From the NCBI RefSeq assembly GCF_002575655.3, contig NC_053039.3:218879622-218943621 (forward strand): DNA of 64,000 nucleotides, read 5' to 3'. The translations under genes were made by a program, and so were the position numbers. The notes beneath the pieces were generated by a model, which worked only from the letters and a program-made list of their open reading frames with translations, was not told the origin of the DNA and did no database searches. Source of the DNA: Aegilops tauschii subsp. strangulata (Eukaryota > Streptophyta > Magnoliopsida > Poales > Poaceae). This document shows, in pieces, positions 24,747-36,229 of the stretch; position 1 is the first letter of the stretch, and every line of letters starts with the position of its first letter.

Positions 24747-24757
24747 AAGTGGGAGAC
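24747..24757 (+). other. polypurine tract
   Basis: AAGTGGGAGAC lies directly before the 3' LTR; the identical tract precedes the LTR of element no. 2. Confidence 0.85.
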
Positions 24758-26490
24758 TGTTGGAAATATGCCCTAGAGGCAATAATAAATTGGTTATTAT
24801 TATATTTCCTTGTTCATGATAATCGTTTATTATCCATGCTAGAATTGTATTGATAGGAAACTCAGATACATGTGTGGATACATAGACAACACCATGTCCC
24901 TAGTAAGCCTCTAGTTGACTAGCTCGTTGATCAATAGATGGTTACGGTTTCCTGACCATGGACATTGGATGTCGTTGATAACGGGATCACATCATTAGGA
25001 GAATGATGTGATGGACAAGACCCAATCCTAAGCCTAGCACAAGATCGTGTAGTTCGTTTGCTAAGAGCTTTTCTAATGTCAAGTATCATTTCCTTAGACC
25101 ATGAGATTGTGCAACTCCCGGATACCGTAGGAATGCTTTGGGTGTACCAAACGTCACAACGTAACTGGGTGGCTATAAAGGTGCACTACAGGTATCTCCA
25201 AAAGTGTCTGTTGGGTTGGCACGAATCGAGACTGGGATTTGTCACTCCGTGTAAACGGAGAGGTATCTCTGGGCCCACTCGGTAGGACATCATCATAATG
25301 TGCACAATGTGACCAAGGAGTTGACCACGGGATGATGTGTTACGGAACGAGTAAAGAGACTTGCCGGTAACGAGATTGAACAAGGTACCGGGATACCAAC
25401 GATCGAATCTCGGGCAAGTAACATACCGGTAGACAAAGGGAATTGTATACGGGATTGATTGAATCCCCGACATCGTGGTTCATCCGATGAAATCATCGTG
25501 GAACATGTGGGAGCCAACATGGGTATCCAGATCCCGCTGTTGGTTATTGGCCGGAGAACGTCTCGGTCATGTCTGCATGGTTCCCGAACCCGTAGGGTCT
25601 ACACACTTAAGGTTCGATGATGCTAGGGTTATAGGGAATAGATATACGTGGTTACCGAATGTTGTTCGGAGTCCCGGATGAGATCCCGGACGTCACGAGG
25701 AGTTCCGGAATGGTCAAGAGGTAAAGATTTATATATGGGAAGTCCCGTTTTGGCCACCGGAAGAGTTTCGGGCGTCACCGGTAATGTACCGGGACCACCG
25801 GAGGGTTCCGGGGGTCCACCGGGAGGGGCCACCAGCCCCGGAGGGCCCTATGGGCTGTATGTGGAGAGGGACCAGCCCCTTAGTGGGCTGGGCGCCTTCC
25901 CTCCTAGGGCCCATGCGCCTGGGGTTTGGGGGAACCCTAAGGGGAGGCGCCCCCCTTGCCTTGGGGGGCAAGGCAACCCCCCTGGCCGCCGCCCCCTCCT
26001 TAGATTGGATCTGAGGGGGCCGGCCCCCCTCTCCCTTGCCCCTATATATATGTGGGGGTGGGAGGGCAGCAGCAACGCAAGTTCTGGCGCAGCCCTCCCC
26101 CTCTTCCATGTCCTCCTCCTCTCCTGCGGTGCTTGGCGAAGCCCTGCAGGATTGCCACGCTCCTCCACCACCACCACGCCGTCGTGCTGCTGCTGGACGG
26201 AGTCTTCTCTAAGCTCTCCCTCTCTCCTTGCTGGATCAAGGCGTGGGAGACGTCACCGGGCTGCACGTGTGTTGAACGCGGAGGCACCGTTCTTCGGTGC
26301 TTAGATCGGAATCAACCGCGATCTGAATCGCTACGAGTACGACTCCCTCATCCGCGTTCTTGCAACGCTTCCGCATCGCGATCTACAATGGTATGTAGAT
26401 GCACTCCCCTTCCCCTCGTTGCTAGATTACTCCATAGATTGATCTTGGTGATGCGTAGAAAATTTTGAATTTCTGCTACGTTCCCCAACA
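24758..26490 (+). repeat. 3' LTR of Angela-type element no. 1
   Basis: 1733 bp. Nearly identical to the 5' LTR, with about 20 substitutions and one single-base indel noted by eye, for example TCTCTAAG against CCCCAACC near 26208. A TATA-like CTATATATA lies at 26042. Confidence 0.97.
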
Positions 26491-26495
26491 AGATA
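26491..26495. repeat. target-site duplication AGATA, right copy
   Basis: Matches 17894-17898 exactly. Confidence 0.97.
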
Positions 26496-26599
26496 GGCAT
26501 CACCTGGAAGCCAACTAAAAAGCTGCGATGGTGGCGAAGCAGCCCGCCTCCCACCAGGCTCTCAGGTCCTAGATGATCATGCTCACCACTCCAGCCGGA

Positions 26600-28480
26600 T
26601 GTCTAGCTTGTATTGCTTCCAATTTGGTTAAATTGCATCTGCTTAGCTTACACATTATACCTTTGAATATGACATGCCTTTCTGTTTTTGGTACATACTA
26701 GTACATCTGTGTATTAACCATGCTCTTACATCAAACTAATGTTCTTGTGTATCCCTCATCAATCACTTATGACGAGGCAGGCAGGCAAGGGGACTACTCC
26801 TCATTTAAAGAATGCAGCGTCAGCCTCCCGACATGATTCTCAAGAAACAGAAATGCTAGATGAAGATAGTGAACGTAGCTCTGTAGTTGATTACAGCATT
26901 TCCCCTACACTAGCAATGCAGGTGCTTGCTCTAACTTGGCAGCGTGATATGTGGTTGCATGTTGCATATGGTGTCTAGATTGTAATTCTTCCAATCTGGT
27001 TAAACTGCATGTGCTAGTCTGCTTAGCTTATACATTATACCTGTTAATGTGACATGCCTTCCTGTATTTAGTACATAGTACATCTGTCTATTAAGCATGT
27101 CCTTACATACAACTATTGTTTTTTTGTATCCCGCATCAATCAACATGACGAGATACCTTTAGTATATGCAGTGCAATATTAGTTGCATCTTTCATATGAT
27201 TTATAGCATGCGCTGCTTCTAATTTGTTGAAATTCCATTTATGATGGGACGCTTTTAACTTGGCAGAGTCATATTGGTTGCATCTTTCATGTGGTGTCTA
27301 GCTTGCATTGCTTCTTATTTGCTGGAATGGTTTCTGCTTAGTTTACACAAACAGTTGTGAACATGCCATGCCGTCCTGTTTTCGTACATATTCCATCCTG
27401 GTATCATGTGTTTGCCTTACATCAAAGTAACGATTGTCAGTATCATGCATGAATGAGTTCTGAAGAGAGAATTTTATTGCTTTTTCTTGTCGGTTTTACT
27501 TGACAATTCAAAATCAATAAAGCAGAAGGAATTAGCAAGGCAGTGGATAAAGGTGCTCCTTCCGAACGGAGGGCCTCTACAGTTTCTACTCCTCCACACC
27601 CCCAAGATGATTTCCAAGACAACACATGCATAGACACTCAACAAAGCTGTGTTTATGATGAGCACGTCTCCCCTAGTGCAGCATCACCGGGGCTCCCTCT
27701 AACTTGGCACTGTTATATGTGGTTGCATGTTATGTGTGATGTCTAGCTTGTATTGCTTCTAATTTTTTTGAATTCCATCTGCTTACTTTACACATTATAC
27801 TTGAATAAGACACGTGTTCCTGTTTCTAGAACATACAATATCTGTCTATCACACCATGTTCTTACATCAAATTACTACTGTTGTGTAACCTGCAACAATC
27901 ACTTATCATAAGACACGTTTGACTTTGCAGTGTGATATAGGTTACATCTCACATTCTTTTCTAGCTTGTACTACTAATTTGTTGAAATGACACTTATGAC
28001 AAGACAGTTTTAACTTGGTAGAGTGATATTCGTTGCATCTTTCATATGGTGTCTAGCTTTCATTGCTTCTAATTTGTTGAAATGCCTTCTCCTTAGTTTA
28101 CACATCATAAGCTGTGAATATGCAATGTTGTGAATATGCAATGGCACTAATGACGAGAGACCTCTAACATGGTAGTGTGATGTTGTTTGCATCTTGCATA
28201 TGATTTATTTCTTGTACTGCTTCACATTTGTTTAACGCCATTTATGATGAGACACTGTTAACTTGGCAGAGCGATATTTGTAGCATCTTTCATATGGTGT
28301 CTACCTTCCATTGCATTGCTTCTAATTTGGTGAAATGTCTTCTTCTTAGTTTACCCATCATAGTTTTGGTTACCTCTTCCGTCCTGTTTTTCATACATAT
28401 TACATCCTCCTATCATGTGGTTGTCTAACATCAAAGCAGTTTGTCTGCATCACGCATCAATTTGTTCTGAAGAACTAAAT
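26600..28480 (+). repeat. degenerate tandem repeats spanning introns and duplicated exons
   Basis: Blocks of the type TAACTTGGCAGxGxxATATG, then GGTTGCAT...TATGGTGTCTAGCTT, then ATTGCTTCTAATTTG, then CTTAGTTTACACAT recur at about 26932, 27262, 27700, 28013 and 28258; a related block follows exon 2 at 17708. Units vary from about 250 to 450 bp. They contain the donor ends of exons 2, 3 and 4, so exon and intron were duplicated together. Confidence 0.7.
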
Positions 28481-31417
28481 TGTTATTCGTTTTTCTTGTC
28501 GGCTTGACTTAACATGCCACAGAGAAAGAGGAAGAAACACATAATGGCAGGGAATGAGAAGCGGATGAATCCTGCAGATTCTGCCGGTACTGATGGTGCA
28601 ATAGAAGGTCAAAGTCCAGTGGAAAATTCTACAAACACGGCATCCCATGCTACACGAGTTGCAAAAAAAGCCAAACAGAAACAAATAGCTGCCACCAAAC
28701 AAGCAGAGACAACCCTAGTTCTTGCAACACCTACCACAATACTACCAGCTGCATGACTTACTCGTGCGTCAACTGAGCTAGCAGCACGTTCCCAAGCTCC
28801 CTTGCCACCTGACACTACTTCCCAAGCACTCTTGACACAAGACGAGTTGGCAATATCAGATGAACCTTGTGAGCTTCAACAGCAAGAAGGTAGTTGCTGG
28901 AGTCAAGTTACAGTTGCATGCTTCTTTATATGTAGTCTCACAGTTTGATGTACACTAACACTTCCTATGTTCGTTGTTGGACTAGCACCTAGGCGCAAGA
29001 GGAAACAAACATCAGGGATAATGCTCGATAGGTTAACTAAATCTAGAGGAGGAAGAATGGAGATCCGTTTTGAGGCAGGTTTAAAAAGGCCACGTGATGC
29101 TACAGAGTCAGCCAAGTTAGTATCAGAGGCAGCGGTTGCCGTTAGGTGTCATGTACGTATCCTCCCAACATGGATTCAGTACAGGAATGACAAAGACGAA
29201 ACCCAGTTCAACACCTTCCTCGACCATTTATCTGTAAGTATGGTTATGTATGGAAACTAGTAATATCGTCTTGCTCTGTCCCATACTTTCTAGGTTGCTG
29301 ATAATGAGACTCCCATAATTTTCAACATATGAGGTTCAAGTTGGATAGCCAAGATGATGCAACCAGACAAGCTTGCACCCATGTTTTCAAGTCTGCTCTG
29401 CGACAGTATCGGTATAACTTGAGGAAAACTCACTTTGAAGGCAAGGCTAACAGTGAACTTTCCCAAACATTTCCAGTGGAAAATATATCAGATGAAGACT
29501 GAAGGGCCTTGTTAAACACTAGTCTGATCTGAAGTATCAGGTACATTATATATATGTGACCAGATCACATGTTGAAGTCCTATTTACGCATGTGCCACAC
29601 AAATCTATCTTCTTGTAGGTGAACTGTTCAAAGAACAAGGCCAACCATACAAAAGTGAAATTCCAACAGACGACAGGATCTCGTAGCTATATTGCACACT
29701 GCGAGGCTCTTGTAATTAGTTGCTATTTCACTCTTTTCGTTGTACCATATTATCATCTATATTGACTTGTTCGAAATGCAGAGGAAAGCCCGCAAAGACC
29801 AAAAAGTACCTGAACCAAATGCTGTGGAAATCTTCAAGGACTGTCACACCAGCAAGAAGAAGGGCATGACTACACTAGTCAAAGCCGCTGTTGTAAGTCC
29901 TTAATCCTCATGCCTTTTAACTACTACTTACTCTGACTTGTGCCTTGAACTGCATGGTTTGCAGCCAATGTCTATTACTCTTTTCAATTTTATACACAAT
30001 TGTCTTAGCGTATCATTGCACCTTACAAGGTTTAAAAGAGAGGACTGATGTTCCTTTGATCTTGACCTGTAATCTAGTTCCGTGCTGGACTTGCCCACAC
30101 AACGTTACAATTGCCTATTTGTCTGTTCTCAGTTGTTTTGTGATATGAATGATGTCATACTATGCTTACCGTATTATAAACTTCGTCTCTTTATCCTTAG
30201 CCCTCAATACAATGTGAAGAAATAGACAATACATTAGCGATGGTACATGGTCATATGTTTGGAACCTGGTTTTATTATGTACTTTGCAATAAAATACAAC
30301 TAATATTTTACATGGGTTCACCAGAATAAGTTCTGTATATAGACCAAAGCTATTTTGTTTGGTTTTGCTGCCTCCTTAATATCTTCTATTCTGGTACTAC
30401 TAATGTAAAACCTCAACTTTTCAGCGAGCTATGGAAAAAATGGTGGAACCGCCACCTTCTGAAGGTGGCGAGGCAACTATAACCGCAATGTCAGCTCTTG
30501 CTGCAGTGGGTCAGTACCTGTCCACTAACAGTGCCAAAAGCACGTTCCTGCGTAATACTGGGTTGGTTGTTAAGTCAATATCGTCCAAACTGCCTCATGA
30601 TCAAGATATGCAAGCTGAAAGCAATGTTGTATCTGCGCTCCAGACACAAGTCCATTCCCTAACAGAGACCTTTGTGAAACAAGGAGAAACATTGCTCAAT
30701 GTCGTCAAGATATGCATGGTTTTGAAACCAGACTATCAGACATTTGCTATGTTGTTCAGGAGCCTAGGGGAAATGAAGGCGAGGGTTATGGTGCTCCATC
30801 GGACAATACAGCATGAAAACGTAACAGTCAGGTCAAATGAACTGAGCTTCTGAACTTCTGGTGGTGCATTTATCTGCTAGACTGTTAAGTTTTATGCCAA
30901 CCTTCCTTTTGTTATATAGTTGTAATTTGTTTTGGTGCGATACAAAATTTATTCTTAACGTGTAGCCACCGGCTGAAGAAAACGGCAAGCCATTTTTATA
31001 TAGTGTAGGGTGTTCCCTATATTTGCACTGGTGGCGATCTTTGATGCCGAGTGGATGTAATCTGTGCAATCGCCTTAATAGCCTAGCATTAGTTTCGGCC
31101 TTATTTATTTCCTAGTCTTCTTTTTCCCTGGTTTGCTAGTGGCCGCAACTACCATGGGCCATATACGGGCCGTAGGATCCATGGGTCTCCTACGGGCCGT
31201 CGATAAATGGGCCTGTAATCGGTGGGCCTCGGGCCGTCGGATAAATGGGTCTACATGGGCCGTAATCGGGCATAATTGGTATCGGCCCAGCACGGTAACA
31301 GGCCGTTAACATGCCGTAGGACAGCAAATGCTTAATTCTGTCACAGACATAACGGGTCGTTAATGGGCCAGAATATAGGATGGGCTGGAAACGGCGCAAC
31401 GGGTTAACATGCCAGAA

Positions 31418-31582
31418 ACGGGCCGACTCTTGCCATGGGCCGAATTTGGCCCATTAGGGTAACAGGCCAGTAACGGGCCGACTCTTGCCATGGGCCGAAT
31501 TTGGCCCATTAGGGGAACAGGCCAGTAACGGGCCGACTCTTGCCATGGGCCGAAAATGGCCCATTAGGGGAACAGGCCAGTA
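31418..31582 (+). repeat. 55-bp tandem repeat x3 in CACTA subterminal zone
   Basis: Units 31418-31472, 31473-31527 and 31528-31582 each begin ACGGGCCGACTCTTGCCATG and end ACAGGCCAGTA. They differ at only a few positions. Confidence 0.93.
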
Positions 31583-32413
31583 ATGGGCCGGAAGTAATCG
31601 AGGGCCGAAAAGGAGCCCAAGAACGTATGGGCCGTCAATAGGCCGAAAGCTAACACGGGCTGGAAACGGCCCATGTAAATCACGGGCCATTAACGAGTAT
31701 AACGAAAATTACTATTCATTATGGGCTAGAGTCACCGTGGGCCTGTAAAGGGCCGAAAGATACGAAGGCCTCATATGGGCCGAAAGACGTCATGGGCCAT
31801 ACATGGGCCGAAAGTGAAATGGGCTGGTGTTATATTCGACGGCCCACATGACGTTGTTGGGCCGATTTCCTTTAGGGCCTAACGGGCCGTGAGTTAACGA
31901 GCCGTAAAATGGGCTATTTGCGAAGAGACCGTTAACAGGCTTTTCATGGGCCAGCCCATTAACTTTTGACCAAGTCAAACGGGCCGGCTTTGTAAGCTAA
32001 ATGGGCCAGTGGTGGGCTGTGGCACGTGTCGACATATCATAGGCGCCTATCTGACCCACTGACGAGCTGACACGTGTTTCGTCCGACCAATAAGAATTTT
32101 ACACATGGAAATTTCCCATTGGTCGGGGCTGTTAATGGGTTATCGGATCCAAAACCCGACCCAATAGCTTAACGGCGTTCCGTTACGGTGGATTCCACGT
32201 GTCGGTCACCCTTGACGAAAGCACTTCTGTGACGCGCGATTTATCGTCATGGAAGTGGACACTTCCGTGATGATAATTTTGGTAATGTCATGGAACACTT
32301 CTACGACAACACAGGTATGACTATCTTGATTCTGTCATAAAATCGTCATGGATGTACATGCATGACAAAAAACGCGACCTACTGTGACAAACACGTATCA
32401 TCACGGAAGTGCA

Positions 32414-32427
32414 TTTTTTTTGTAGTG
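32414..32427 (+). other. right terminal inverted repeat of CACTA no. 2
   Basis: TTTTTTTTGTAGTG-type end; its reverse complement starts CACTACAAAA. It abuts copia pol sequence at 32428. Confidence 0.8.
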
Positions 32428-34455
32428 TATGGTTTGTGAAGAAACCTAAGCTGTCGTTTCTGAAAGTTTGGGGATGCGATGCTTATGTCAAGAAACTTCA
32501 ACCTGAAAAGCTCGAACCCAAGTCAGAAAAATGCGTCTTCATAGGATACCCTAAGGAAACTATTGGGTATACCTTCTACCTCAGATCCGAAGGCAAGATC
32601 TTTGTTGCCAAGAATGGATCCTTTCTAGAGAAAGAGTTTCTCTCAAAAGAAGTAAGTGGGAGGAAAGTCAAACTTGATGAAGTATTGCCTCTTGAACCGG
32701 AGAGTAGCGCAGCTCAAGAAAATGTTTTTGTGGTGCCTGCACCGACTAGAGAGGAAGTTAATGATGATGATCATGAAACTTCAGATCAAGTTGCTACTGA
32801 ACTTCGTAGGTCCACAAGGACACGTTCCGCACCAGAGCGGTACGGCAACCCTGTCCCGGAAATCATGTTGTTAGACAATAGTGAACCTTCGAACTATGAA
32901 GAAGCGATGGCCGGCCCGGATTCCGACAAATGGCTTGAAGCCATGAAATCCGAGATAGGATCCATGTATGAAAACAAAGTATGAACTTTGATGGACTTGC
33001 CCGATGATCGGCGAGCCATAGAAAATAAATGGATCTTTAAGAAGAAGACGGACGCGGATGGCAATGTGACCATCTATAAAGCTCGGCTTGTCGCTAAGGG
33101 TTATCGACAAGTTCAAGGGGTTGACTACGATGAGACCTTCTCACCCGTAGCGAAGCTGAAGTCTGTCCGAATCATGTTAGCAATTGCCGCATTCTATGAT
33201 TATGAGATATGGCAAATGGACGTCAAAACGGCATTCCTTAATGGTTTCCTTAAGGAAGAATTGTATATGATGCAGCCGGAAGGTTTTGTCGATCCTAAGA
33301 ATGCTGACAAGGTATGCAAGCTCCAACGCTCGATCTATGGGCTGGTGCAAGCATCTCGGAGCTGGAACATTCGTTTTGATGAGATGATCAAAGCGTTTGG
33401 GTTTACGCAGATTTGTGGAGAAGCCTGTGTTTACAAGAAAGTGAGTGGGAGCTCTGTAGCATTTCTCATATTGTATGTGGACGACATACTATTGATGGGA
33501 AATAATGTAGAACTCTTGGAAAGCATAAAGGCCTACTTGAATAAGTGTTTTTCAATGAAGGACCTTGGAGAAGCTGCTTATATATTAGGCATCAAGATCT
33601 ATAGAGATAGATCGAGACGCCTCATTGGTCTTTCACAAAGCACATACCTTGACAAGATATTGAAGAAGTTCAATATGGATCAGTCAAAGAAGGGTTCTTG
33701 CCTGTATTGCAAGGTGTGAGATTGAGCGCGGCTCAATGCCCGACCACGGCAGAAGATAGAGAAAAGATGAGTGTCATCCCCTATGCCTCGGCCATAGGGT
33801 CTATTATGTATGCCATGCTGTGTACCAGACCTGATGTAGACCTTACCGTAAGTTTGGTAGGATGGTACCAAAGTAATCCCGACATGGAACACTGGACAGC
33901 GGTCAAGAATATCCTGAAGTACCTGAAAAGGACTAAGGATATGTTTCTCGTTTATGGAGGTGACGAAGAGCTCGTCGTAATGGGTTACGTTGATGCTAGC
34001 TTCGACACAGATCTGGATGACTCCAAGTCACAAACCGGATACGTGTATATTTTGAATGGTGGGGCAGTCAGCTGGTGCAGTTGCAAGCAAAGCGTCGTGG
34101 CGGGATCTACATGTGAAGCGGAGTACATGGCAGCCTTGGAGGCAACACATGAAGCAATCTGGATGAAGGAGTTCTTACCGACCTAGGAGTTATTCCCAAT
34201 GCGTCGGGCCCGATGACTCTCTTCTGTGACAACACTGGAGCTATTGCCCTTGCCAAGGAGCCCAGGTTTCACAAGAAGACCAGGAATATCAAGCGTTGCT
34301 TCAACTCCATTCGTGAAAATGTTCAAGATGGAGACATAGAGATTTGTAAAGTGCATACGGACCTGAATGTCGTAGATCCGTTGACTAAACCTCTTCCACG
34401 TGCAAAGCATGATCAACACCAGAACTCTATGGATGTTCGATTCATCACAATGTAA
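32428..34455 (+). pseudogene. copia pol (integrase C-term, RT, RNase H), four frame lesions
   Basis: The visible order is the integrase C-terminal region (LSFLKVWGCDAYVKKLQPEK; CVFIGYP), a linker (ELRRSTRTRSAPERYGNPVP), reverse transcriptase (DGNVTIYKARLVAKGYRQV; VDYDETFSPVAKLKSVRIM; catalytic LYVDDILLMGN; FSMKDLGEAAYILGIKIY) and RNase H (SYAS-type region, GYVDASFDTDLDDSKSQTGY, AEYMAALEATHEAIW, LFCDNTGAIALAKEP). Lesions: truncation at 32428, a Trp-to-stop change TGA 32982-32984, an apparent one-base loss near 33695 that moves RNase H to another frame, and another near 34175 that separates its last part (34213-34455). These enzymes would copy the element's RNA into DNA and degrade the RNA template. 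It cannot make a complete product. Confidence 0.92.
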
Positions 34456-34487
34456 CTAGGTTATTGACTCTAGTGCAAGTGGGAGAC

Positions 34488-36229
34488 TGTTGGAAATATG
34501 CCCTAGAGGCAATAATAAAATGGTTATTATTATATTTCCTTGTTCATGATAATTGTCTATTGTTCATGCTATAATTGTGTTATCCGGAAATCGTAATACA
34601 TGTGTGAATACATAGACCACAACATGTCCCTAGTGAGCCTCTAGTTGACTAGCTCGTTGATCAATAGATGGTTACGGTTTCCTAACCATGGACATAGGAT
34701 GTCATTCATAACGGGATCACATCATTAGGATAATGATGTGATGGACAAGACCCAATCCTAAGCATAGCACAAGATCGTGTAGTTCGTCTGCTAAAGCTTT
34801 TCTAATGTCAAGTATTTTTTCCTTAGACCATGAGATTGTGCAACTCCCGGATACCGTAAGGGTACTTTGGGTGTACCAAACGTCACAACGTAACTGGGTG
34901 GCTATAAAGGTACACTACGGGTATCCCCAAAAGTATGTGTTGGGTTGGCACGAATCGAGACCGGGATTTGTCACTACGTATGACGGAGAGGTATCTCTGG
35001 GCCCACTCGGTAAGACATCATCGTAATGAGCTCAATGGGACTAAGGGGTTGGTCACGAGATGATGTGTTACGGAACGAGTAAAGAGACTTGCCGTAACGA
35101 GATTGAACAAGGTATCGGTATACCGATGATCGAATCTCGGGCAAGTGCTATATCGATAGACAAAGGGAATCGTATACGGGATTGATTGAGCCCTTGACAT
35201 CGTGGTTCATCCGATGCGATCATTGTGGAACATGTGGGAGCCAACATGGGTATCCAGATCCCGCTGTTGGTTATTGGCCGGAGAGATGTATCGGTCATGT
35301 CTGCATAGTTCCCGAACCCGTAGGGTTTAAGGTTCGATGACGCTAGGGTTATAGGGAATAGATGTACGTGGTTACCGAATGTTGTTCGGAGTCCCGAATG
35401 AGATCCCGGACGTCACGAGGAGTTCCGGAATGGTCCGGAGGTGAAGATTTATATATGGGAAGTCCAGTTTCAGTCACCGGAAAGGTTTCGGGGTTTATCG
35501 GTATTGTACCGGGACCACCGAAGGGGTTCCGGGGGTCCACCAGGAGGGTCCACCTGCCCTGAAGGACCTAATGGGCTGTAGTTGGATGGGAACCAGCCCC
35601 TTAGTGGGCTGGTGCGCCCCCCCAAGGGCCCAAGGCGCCTAGGGTTGGAAACCCTGGGGGGCCGCTGCCCCCCGGGTGGCGGGCGGCCCCCTAGTTGGAA
35701 ACCCTAAGGGGGCCGCTGCCCCCCCCGAGGGGCCGCCGCCCCCCTCTAGATGGATCTAGGGGCCGGCCCCTCCCCTTCCCCTATATATAGTGGGGGTTTT
35801 GGGGCTGCCATAGACACGAGTCTCCCTCTCTCTTGGCGCAGCCCTACCCCTCTCCCTCCTCGTCTCTTGTAGTGCTTGGCGAAGCCCTGCTGGAGTGCCA
35901 CACTCCTCCACCACCACCACGCCGTCGTGCTGCTGCTGGATGGAGTCTTCCCCAACCTCTCCCTCTCTCCTTGCTCGATCAAGTCACGGGAGACGTCACG
36001 GGGCTGCACGTGTGTTGAACGCGGAGGCACCGTTGTTCGATGCTTAGATCGAATTCGGCCGCGATCTGAATCGCTTCATGTACGACTCCACCGACCGCGT
36101 TCTTGCAACGCTTCCGCATCGCGATCTTCAAAGGTATGAAGATGCACTCCCCTCTCATTGCTAGTAAGCTCCATAGATTGATCTTGGTGATGCGTAGAAT
36201 TTTTTTAATTTCTGCAACGATCCCCAACA
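34488..36229 (+). repeat. 3' LTR of Angela-type element no. 2
   Basis: 1742 bp, TGTTGG...CCCCAACA, preceded by AAGTGGGAGAC. A TATA-like CTATATATAG lies at 35781. It is clearly more diverged from the LTRs of element no. 1 than those are from each other. Confidence 0.95.
35781..35790 (+). promoter_or_regulatory. LTR TATA box
   Basis: CTATATATAG in the position equivalent to 19182 of element no. 1. Confidence 0.65.

Larger units (their letters stand above)
17899..26490 (+). mobile_element. complete Ty1-copia retrotransposon, BARE1/WIS/Angela type (no. 1)
   Basis: An 8.6-kb element with two LTRs (17899-19630 and 24758-26490), TG...CA ends, perfect AGATA target duplications, a primer-binding site and a polypurine tract. 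The LTR start TGTTGGAAATATGCCCTAGA is diagnostic of this family. By eye the two LTRs differ at roughly 20 positions in 1.73 kb. The internal 5.1 kb has no long open frame and is scattered with stops, so this copy cannot have supplied its own proteins. It sits in intron 2 of the CACTA no. 2 gene, in the same orientation. Confidence 0.97.
16632..30853 (+). pseudogene. ten-exon plant transposase (Ptta/En/Spm, Transposase_24-type) gene, broken and split by a retrotransposon
   Basis: Predicted exons: 16632-16734, 17538-17707, [Angela in intron 2], 26781-26921, 27540-27689, 28523-28889, 28986-29233, 29294-29540, 29619-29711, 29782-29892, 30425-30853. Apart from one lost splice donor after exon 4, GT...AG sites and exon phases agree. 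Exon 1 has a basic cluster (VKRRRSARH). Exons 6-10 carry the recognisable part: MEIRFEAGLKRP, QYRYNLRK, KANHTKVKFQQTTGSRSY, IFKDCHTSKKKGMTTLV and a C-terminal helical region. This matches the second CACTA protein family, whose role is less clear than TNP2. Damage: TGA 28754-28756 in exon 5, two frameshifts and a Trp-to-stop in exon 7. Exons 2-4 look like repeated copies of one exon-intron unit. The family call rests on motif recall. Confidence 0.75.
16632..32427 (+). mobile_element. CACTA (En/Spm) element no. 2, right end present, left end not found
   Basis: The right terminus is clear: a T-rich run ends in GTAGTG, with the last G at 32427, giving a reverse-complement start CACTACAAAAAAAA. 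The subterminal zone (about 31130-32427) is packed with GGGCC-type motifs and a 55-bp tandem repeat, as usual for CACTA ends. The interior carries the ten-exon gene described separately. An Angela-type retrotransposon is nested at 17899-26490. The left boundary given here is only the gene start; the true left end was not located and may have been lost. TNP2 is absent, so this copy is non-autonomous as seen. Confidence 0.8.
30854..32427 (+). other. 3' untranslated and subterminal zone of CACTA no. 2
   Basis: After the stop at 30851-30853 comes about 250 bp of ordinary 3' sequence. From about 31130 to 32000, GGGCC/GGCCC motifs occur every 20-40 bp. The final 400 bp is AT-richer, contains several GTCATGG and CACTTC...GTGA blocks in both orientations, and ends in the TIR. 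Confidence 0.7.
32428..36229 (+). mobile_element. 3' half of Angela-type Ty1-copia element no. 2
   Basis: Starts abruptly at the CACTA right terminus, in the integrase C-terminal region. It contains most of pol, a polypurine tract (34477-34487) and a complete 3' LTR (34488-36229). The 5' LTR, gag and most of integrase are not in the window. The coding region is far better preserved than in element no. 1. Confidence 0.93.

Noticed and set aside
25648..26304. Frames of about 220 codons in the Angela LTRs (also at 18925-19608 and 46163-46673)
   Set aside because: They lie wholly in LTR sequence, recur with each LTR, and are GC-rich non-coding U3/R/U5 sequence.
31418..31582. CRISPR-like array
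   Set aside because: The units are contiguous tandem repeats with no spacers, in plant transposon DNA.
17899..36229. Treating both Angela-type regions as one rearranged element
   Set aside because: The first has its own two LTRs and matching AGATA duplications; the second has a separate LTR and a much better preserved pol.
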